Shown one piece after another: positions 59,480-64,000 of a DNA stretch of 64,000 bases (within the stretch, counting starts at the first letter, position 1; every line of letters begins with the position of its first letter). The notes beneath the pieces were generated by a model that was not told the DNA's origin, did no database searches, and worked only from the letters and a program-made list of their open reading frames with translations. The position numbers and the translations under genes were made by a program. This DNA is from Streptomyces violaceusniger. GTDB taxonomy: Bacteria; Actinomycetota; Actinomycetes; Streptomycetales; Streptomycetaceae. The DNA lies in assembly GCA_005405945.1 (NCBI GenBank), contig BJHW01000002.1:2399183-2463182 (forward strand), in the 5' to 3' direction.

Positions 59480-60770
59480 ATGATTTCATCACCGGCAGCC
59501 TCCGCCTCCCCCGAAACGACCACCTTCTGGACACGCCACGGCATCGTCCCGAACCTCCGCTGGGGGTTCGTGGCGCTCACCGTTTTCATGATCGGTGACG
59601 GGATCGAGTCCGGCTTCCTGTCCCCGTACCTCGACGAGCACGGGTTCGGCTCGGGCCAGGCATCCCTGTTGTGGGGCGTTTACGGGTTCGTCGTCGCGGT
59701 CGCGGCGTGGCTTTCGGGTGCGCTCGCCGAAGCGTTCGGCCCCCGGCGGGTGATGCTCGCCGGGTTCGGGATCTGGGTCGTCCTCGAGATCGCGTTCCTG
59801 GTCGCGCTGGCCCAGGGCGATTTCACGTTCATGCTGGTCAGTTTCGGCATCCGCGGCCTGGGCTATCCGCTGTTCTCGTACGGGTTCCTCGTCTGGGTGG
59901 CCCTGGACACCCCGAGGCGGTGATGGGCAAGGCCATGGGCTGGTACTGGGCCTTCTTCGTGCTCGGCCTCGGGGTGATCAGCTCCTACTACGCGGGCGCC
60001 GTCATCCCGCTCTTCGGCGAGTTCGCGACGCTGGCCTCATCGCTGGTCTTCATCGTGGTGGGCGGAACCATGATGTTTGTCCTGGTCAAGGCTCGCAGGC
60101 AGCAACCGACCGACCTTGCGACCAGCATGCGCTCGGTTCTCGGTGCGTTCACCATCGTCGTCGAACGGCCGAAGGTGGGTACCGGCGGCATCGTCCGGGT
60201 GATCAACACCTTGGGCTTCTACGCGTTCGTCGTATTCCTGAGCACCTTCATGATCCATGATGTCGGGCTGTCCACCCCCGAATGGCAAACGGTGTGGGGG
60301 ACGCTGACACTGAGCAACATCGTCGCAAACGTAGTGCTCGGGTATGTCTCCGACAAGATCGGCCGTATCCGGACAGTGGCGTGGTTCGGCGGACTACTCT
60401 GCGCAGTAAGCACGCCCGCCTTCTACTACGTGCCGAAACTGCTCGGCCCGAACTTCTGGGCAATTCTCGTGGTCGGCATCGTCTACGGAGCCGCGCTCGC
60501 CGGTTTTGTTCCGCTGAACGCGGTCATGCCCGCATTGGCTCCGCACCGCGTCGGCAGCGCCCTCGCGATCCTGAACCTGGCGCGGGGTGAGCCAGTTCAT
60601 GGGACCTGTGGTAGCCGGGCTCGTGGCGCCGATCGGAATCGCCGCAACGCTCTGGGTCATCGCCGGCCTCTATGTCATCAGCATCGGGCTGACCTACGGC
60701 CTGCGCACCCGGGACACTGATCCGGTGGGCAGTGCCGATCTCCCGTCCTCCTCCAGTCCTGCCCACCAAC
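59480..60770 (+). pseudogene. MFS transporter of the RbtT/DalT/CsbX polyol permease type, frameshifted
   Basis: Begins at the ATG at 59480. The diagnostic start FMIGDGIESGFLSPYLDEHG, then WLSGALAEAFGPRRVMLAGF, matches ribitol/arabitol-type permeases. The frame changes near 59912 (GACACCCCGAGG, one C short) to EAVMGKAMGWYWAFFVLGLG. It changes again near 60585-60600, where GGCGCGGGG looks short of two G, before FMGPVVAGLVAPIGIAATLW. With these bases restored it is a normal 430-residue transporter. First gene of the IclR-linked catabolic run. The exact stop is uncertain. Confidence 0.75.
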
Positions 60771-60799
60771 CGATGACTTCGCGGACGAGGGAGATCCTG

Positions 60800-61565
60800 G
60801 TGCCGAAACAGGAGAGGGCCTGCGAGGCCCTGCCGACCATCGTCCTTCTGCACGGGATGTGGCACGGCGGCTGGGCCTGGGAACGGGTCGCGGCGCTGCT
60901 CGAAGTGGACGGCTACCCATGCGTGCGGGTCACATTGCCCGGCAAAGACCGCGCTCCTGGCGACCTCACGTTCCGGGACACTGCGACCACCTCGTCCAAG
61001 TCCTCGCCGACATCCCCGGTGACGTCGTTCTCGTAGGGCACTCCTACTCCGGAGCCCTGCTGGGAGAGGTCGGCGGCGCACTCAACGTACGCGCCATGGT
61101 GTTCGTCAGTGCATTCTGCCTCGAGCCCGGGGAGTCGGTCGCGTCGGTCAACGACGCCAAGGCGGGATCGCAGGCGGGTAAGGACGACATCCGCCAGGTC
61201 GGCGACTACCTGGTCATCGATCCGGAAGTCGCGCGGAACGCGTTTTACCACGACTGCACGCCGGACGAGGCGACGAACGCCGCGGGCGTCTCACACCGGA
61301 GCACGCTGGCGCGCGGGTGGCGATCGTCTCGAACGCCGCGTGGCGCTCAGTGCCCTCGCACTTCGTCGTGTGCACCCTGGACCGGGCATGCACGCCGGAG
61401 GTCCAGCGGATGATGGCTGCCCGGGTCAACTCGTCGACTGAGCTCGAGTCGGGCCATTCTCCGATGCTGTCCATGCCGGAGGCGCTGGTGTGCACGATCG
61501 CCGAGTTCGAATCCGAACGCCGGCGAACAACGAGGCAGTACCCATATCCGGAGCGTGCCTCGTGA
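60800..61565 (+). pseudogene. Alpha/beta hydrolase, frameshifted
   Basis: GTG at 60800 with GGGAG upstream. TIVLLHGMWHGGWAWERVAA (oxyanion region), VRVTLPGKDRAPGDLTF; a frame change at about 60975 (CCGGGAC); nucleophile elbow VVLVGHSYSGALLGEVGGAL (Ser); AFCLEPGESVASVND; another at about 61313 (GCGCGGGTGG); then end section AIVSNAAWRSVPSHFVVCTL, RVNSSTELESGHSPMLSMPE (His). Each break needs one extra G. Resembles EstC/hydroxynitrile-lyase-like esterases used in small-molecule catabolism. The stop overlaps the SDR start (GTGA). Confidence 0.75.
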
Positions 61566-62313
61566 GCGCCCCCGTCGCGATCGTGACAGGCGGAGCAGGC
61601 GCTCTCGGTGTCGCCATCGCCACCACCCTGCTCGACGACGGATTCCGGGTCGCGCTGTTCGACCGCCGCGGGGCGGCGGACGCCGCTGACCGGCTTGCCC
61701 GCACCGGCGAGGCCATCGGCGTCGAGGCGGACGTGTCCGACGAGGAATCCGTCCGGGCCGCGGTCGAGCGGGTGGACACGACCTGGGGCCGGTGGACGCG
61801 CTGGTCAACAACGCCGGCATCGAGCCGGCTCATTCGCTGGAGGGCATGGAGCTGGGCACCTGGCAGGCGACGCTCGACGTCAACCTGACCGGGCCGGCGC
61901 TGATGATCAAGCACTGTGTCCCCATGTGGCGGCGCCAAGGCGGCGGGCGGGTGGTCTCCATCGGCTCGCGTGTGTGGCTCGGCGGGGGCTGGACTCCTGC
62001 CTACTCCGCGTCGAAGGCGGGCCTCGTCGGCCTGACCCGGACGGCGTGCCGCGAACTCGGTCCGCTCGGGGTCACCGTCAACGTCGTCGCGCCTAGCTTC
62101 TTGCACACCGCGTTCAACGCCCAGAAGGCCGAGGCGGCGTTCCTCGATTCCTACGTCGGCAGGTTCGCCGAAGCCTCGCCGCTGGGCCGACTGGTGGAGC
62201 CGGTCGACGTCGCCAACGCCGTGGCGTTCCTCGTATCAGATCGCGCCCGGAACATCACCGGCGAGGTACTTCACGTGGCCGCCGGAACCCAACTGGCGCC
62301 GGCCGTCCAATGA
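61562..62313 (+). pseudogene. Short-chain dehydrogenase/reductase, one frameshift
   Basis: GTG at 61562 overlapping the previous stop. Classical SDR: VAIVTGGAGALGVAIATTLL (TGxxxGxG-type cofactor loop), ADVSDEESVRAAVERV; a frame change at about 61787 (TGGGGCCGG, one G short); then LVNNAGIEPAHSLEGMELGT, catalytic Ser in VVSIGSRVW, YSASKAGLVGLTRTACRELG (YxxxK), NVVAPSFLHTAF and VAFLVSDRARNITGEVLHVA. The repaired length is about 250. NAD(P)-dependent oxidation of a catabolic intermediate is expected. Confidence 0.85.
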
Positions 62314-62356
62314 ACGACAACGACGATCCCGTCAACAACACCAGGAGGTTCTGAAC

Positions 62357-62892
62357 GTGTCGACAAGCCTCGATGACAGGCTGGCACTTCGCGAGTTGGT
62401 CGAGAACTGGGCCGTGTGGCGCGATGCCGCGGACTGGGAGCGCTTCGCCACTGTGTGGCACCCGACCGACGGATGGATGAGCGCCACCTGGTTCCAGGGG
62501 CCGGCGCCGACTTCATCTCGGTGAGCAAGGAGGGATTCGACCGGGGTGTGAGCATCCTGCACTTCTTGGGCGGACATACCGCCGACATCAACGGCGACCG
62601 CGCCATCGCCCAGACGAAGATGACGATCAGCCAACGTGCGAGCGTCGACGGCGTGGAGGTCGACGTGGTCTGCACCGGCCGCTTCTACGACTTCTGCGCC
62701 CGCCACGACGGCCAGTGGAAGATCGTGCGCAGGCAGCCGATCTACGAGAAGGACCGGCTGGACCCGGTCGACCCGGCCGCACGGCTGGAGCTCGACCCTG
62801 TGCTGCTCGACCGATTCCCCACGGGGTACCGGCACTTGGGCTACCTCCAGACCAAGGCCGGATTCAGGGTCAAGACAGGGCTGCCGGCCTGA
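62357..62892 (+). pseudogene. SnoaL/NTF2-like protein, frameshifted
   Basis: GTG at 62357 after AGGAGG. DDRLALRELVENWAVWRDAA, then DWERFATVWHPTDGWMSATW, is the typical SnoaL_4 start. The frame changes at about 62498 (CCAGGGGCC, one G short) and continues ISVSKEGFDRGVSILHFLGG, HTADINGDRAIAQTKMTI, GRFYDFCARHDGQWKIVRRQ. The stop at 62892 is itself probably caused by another missing base near 62885, since EAVRRLYDEGSKWLAAQ follows in the adjacent frame up to about 62975. Such proteins act as small dehydratases, isomerases or hydroxylases. Confidence 0.75.
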
Positions 62893-62984
62893 CCGGGGAA
62901 GCGGTACGGCGCCTCTACGACGAGGGCTCAAAGTGGCTCGCGGCTCAGCCACCCCGGGGACCCCACCGAACAGTGAGCATCGAC

Positions 62985-63792
62985 ATGACCAAGCAATCCC
63001 TTACCTGTAGTGCAAACACCCTGCGCCACGCCGACCTCACGACCCGGGTCGAGGCGGCGGCCGAGGCCGGATTCGACGGCATCGGTCTGCGGCTGAGCGA
63101 CTACCTCGGCGCCGAGATGCCCGATGGGCAGATCCGCGACCTTCTCGACCAGCACGGCATCCGGGTCCTCGAACTGGAACACCTCTGGGACTGGGCACAG
63201 GGCGAGGATCCCGCGAGGCCGCCATGTTTACCTTCGCCGACCGGATCGGCGCCCGCCATCAACGTCCGATGTTCTTCACGCATCGTTGCCGGATCTCGTG
63301 GCACCTTCGCGGCACTGTGCGACCGCGCGCGAGCACGGTCCTCATCGGCTTCGAGTTCCTGCCCTACAGTCACGTGCGCACGATCGCGAGGCATGGCAGG
63401 TGGTCGCCGACGCCGGCCGGCCCAACGGCGGCATCACGCTCGACCTCTGGCACTGGTTCCGTTCCGGTGCCCGGCACGGGACCTCACCGATGTCCGGCCT
63501 CGCGATCTCACCCTGCAAATGTGCGACGTACTCGCCGAACCGGCCCGACATGACCGAGGAGGCCGGCATCGGCGGCTGCTCCCGGCCAGGGCGCGGGACA
63601 CACTCCGGTGTGCTCCGGGCGCTGCGGGACACGGTGTCTCCGCGCCGGCTTCCGTGGAGGTCTTCTCCGACGATCTCGACGCACAGCCCGCCACGCAGGC
63701 GGCCCGGCTGGCCTTCGAATCGGCGTCACGGTGCTCGACCGCGCCGGTGTCACCGCGCCGCCTTGGGCCACGACTCTTGCGGAGGCCGATGA
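62985..63792 (+). pseudogene. Sugar-phosphate isomerase/epimerase-like TIM-barrel protein, multiply frameshifted
   Basis: Starts MTKQSLTCSANTLRHADLTT, then EAGFDGIGLRLSDYLGAEMP and IRVLELEHLWDWAQGED, the usual opening of AP_endonuc_2/IolE-type proteins. Several frame changes follow from about 63210 (GATCCCGCG): recognisable pieces are AAMFTFADRIGARH, GGITLDLWHWFRSG and AARLAFESA. The TGA at 63790 overlaps the next ATG. Likely part of polyol or aromatic catabolism with its neighbours. Confidence 0.65.
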
Positions 63793-64000
63793 ACAGGCAG
63801 ACCACCGGCTTTTCGGAGAAGAGCTCGGCCCAGGTCGTCGCCGCGAGCTTCGCCGGCACGCCGGACGTACGGCTGAAGCAGGTCATGACGACCTGGTCGA
63901 GCACCTGCACGCGTTCGTCAAGGACAGTAGCCACCGAGAGGAGGCAACAGGGGCCGTCGACTCCTCACGGCGACGGGGCACATGTGCGACAGCACCCGTC
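63789..64000 (+). pseudogene. Intradiol ring-cleavage dioxygenase N-terminus (hydroxyquinol/catechol 1,2-dioxygenase type), partial and frameshifted
   Basis: ATG at 63789 with GGAGG upstream, overlapping the previous stop. SSAQVVAASFAGTPDVRLKQ, then VMTT and, after a frame change at about 63893 (ACGACCTGG, one C short), LVEHLHAFVKD. This is the helical N-terminal dimerisation domain of hydroxyquinol 1,2-dioxygenases; the Fe(III)-binding Tyr/His part would lie beyond the window. It links the cluster to aromatic ring degradation. Confidence 0.6.

Noticed and set aside
1..64000. tRNA, rRNA or riboswitch genes
   Set aside because: No cloverleaf with TTCRANNC-type T-loop, no rRNA-like conserved stretch and no recognised riboswitch core were found by eye; a tRNAscan/Infernal run would be decisive.

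Overview
The window is GC-rich and its gene families (TetR, IclR and NB-ARC/NACHT proteins, NF041680- and IS701-type transposases, PG_binding and CHAP secreted proteins) point to a Streptomyces-like actinomycete. No core housekeeping gene, rRNA or tRNA was found. Everything fits an accessory region, such as a chromosome arm, integrated element or large plasmid, that has been repeatedly hit by transposons and holds many gene fragments.

Layout. 1-11 kb: end of a Tn5053/Tn7-type transposon (tniB, tail of tniA), then an IS5-family element, an NF041680-type IS, and a second IS5-family transposase gene split by a complete Tn554-like element (tnpA-tnpB-tnpC). 11-15.5 kb: a broken MFS gene between two direct copies of a transposase-site-like repeat, a 706-bp mini-element with TGT...ACA ends, and fragments of DUF3800, NB-ARC and small unknown genes. 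15.6-25.2 kb: a small exported peptide gene bracketed by hairpins, a tyrosine recombinase with an altered catalytic motif, and a cell-wall/toxin group (HTH-TM-PG_binding protein, PG_binding-CHAP hydrolase, secreted toxin-44-like protein), then exported and Cys-rich unknowns. 25.4-30.7 kb: DciA-like gene, a DUF5131 (Gp37/Gp68) and three-Cys-motif partner (TcmP) pair, and a serine recombinase with a perfect 18-bp palindrome at its start.

31.7-40 kb: an intact seven-gene biosynthetic-looking operon (two Fe(II)/2-oxoglutarate oxygenases, an opine-dehydrogenase-like enzyme, a class III aminotransferase, an EntS-like exporter, an ATP-grasp ligase, an M20 peptidase). 41.9-44.4 kb: an NLR-like NACHT ATPase with six membrane segments and a DnaJ-like zinc/C-terminal domain. 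It is preceded by a 4-bp-overlapping ORF that shares a RHIM/amyloid-like motif with it and is truncated by an IS701 element. 46.7-48.6 kb: a CdtB-like secreted nuclease with ricin-type lectin repeats. Two same-strand, nearly identical IS5-family copies (30.7 and 50.2 kb) flank this 18-kb block.

51-58.3 kb: regulator/enzyme sets (TetR and divergent quinone-oxidoreductase-like gene; methyltransferase; MFS; TetR, unknown protein and epoxide-hydrolase-like enzyme). 58.4-64 kb: an IclR-controlled catabolic cluster (polyol-type MFS, hydrolase, SDR, SnoaL-like, sugar-phosphate-isomerase-like, intradiol dioxygenase start) in which every gene is frameshifted.

A recurring property is that most broken reading frames need one extra base inside a short C or G run to be restored. 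This could be systematic homopolymer miscalling or real decay, and it decides how many of the pseudogenes listed here are real.
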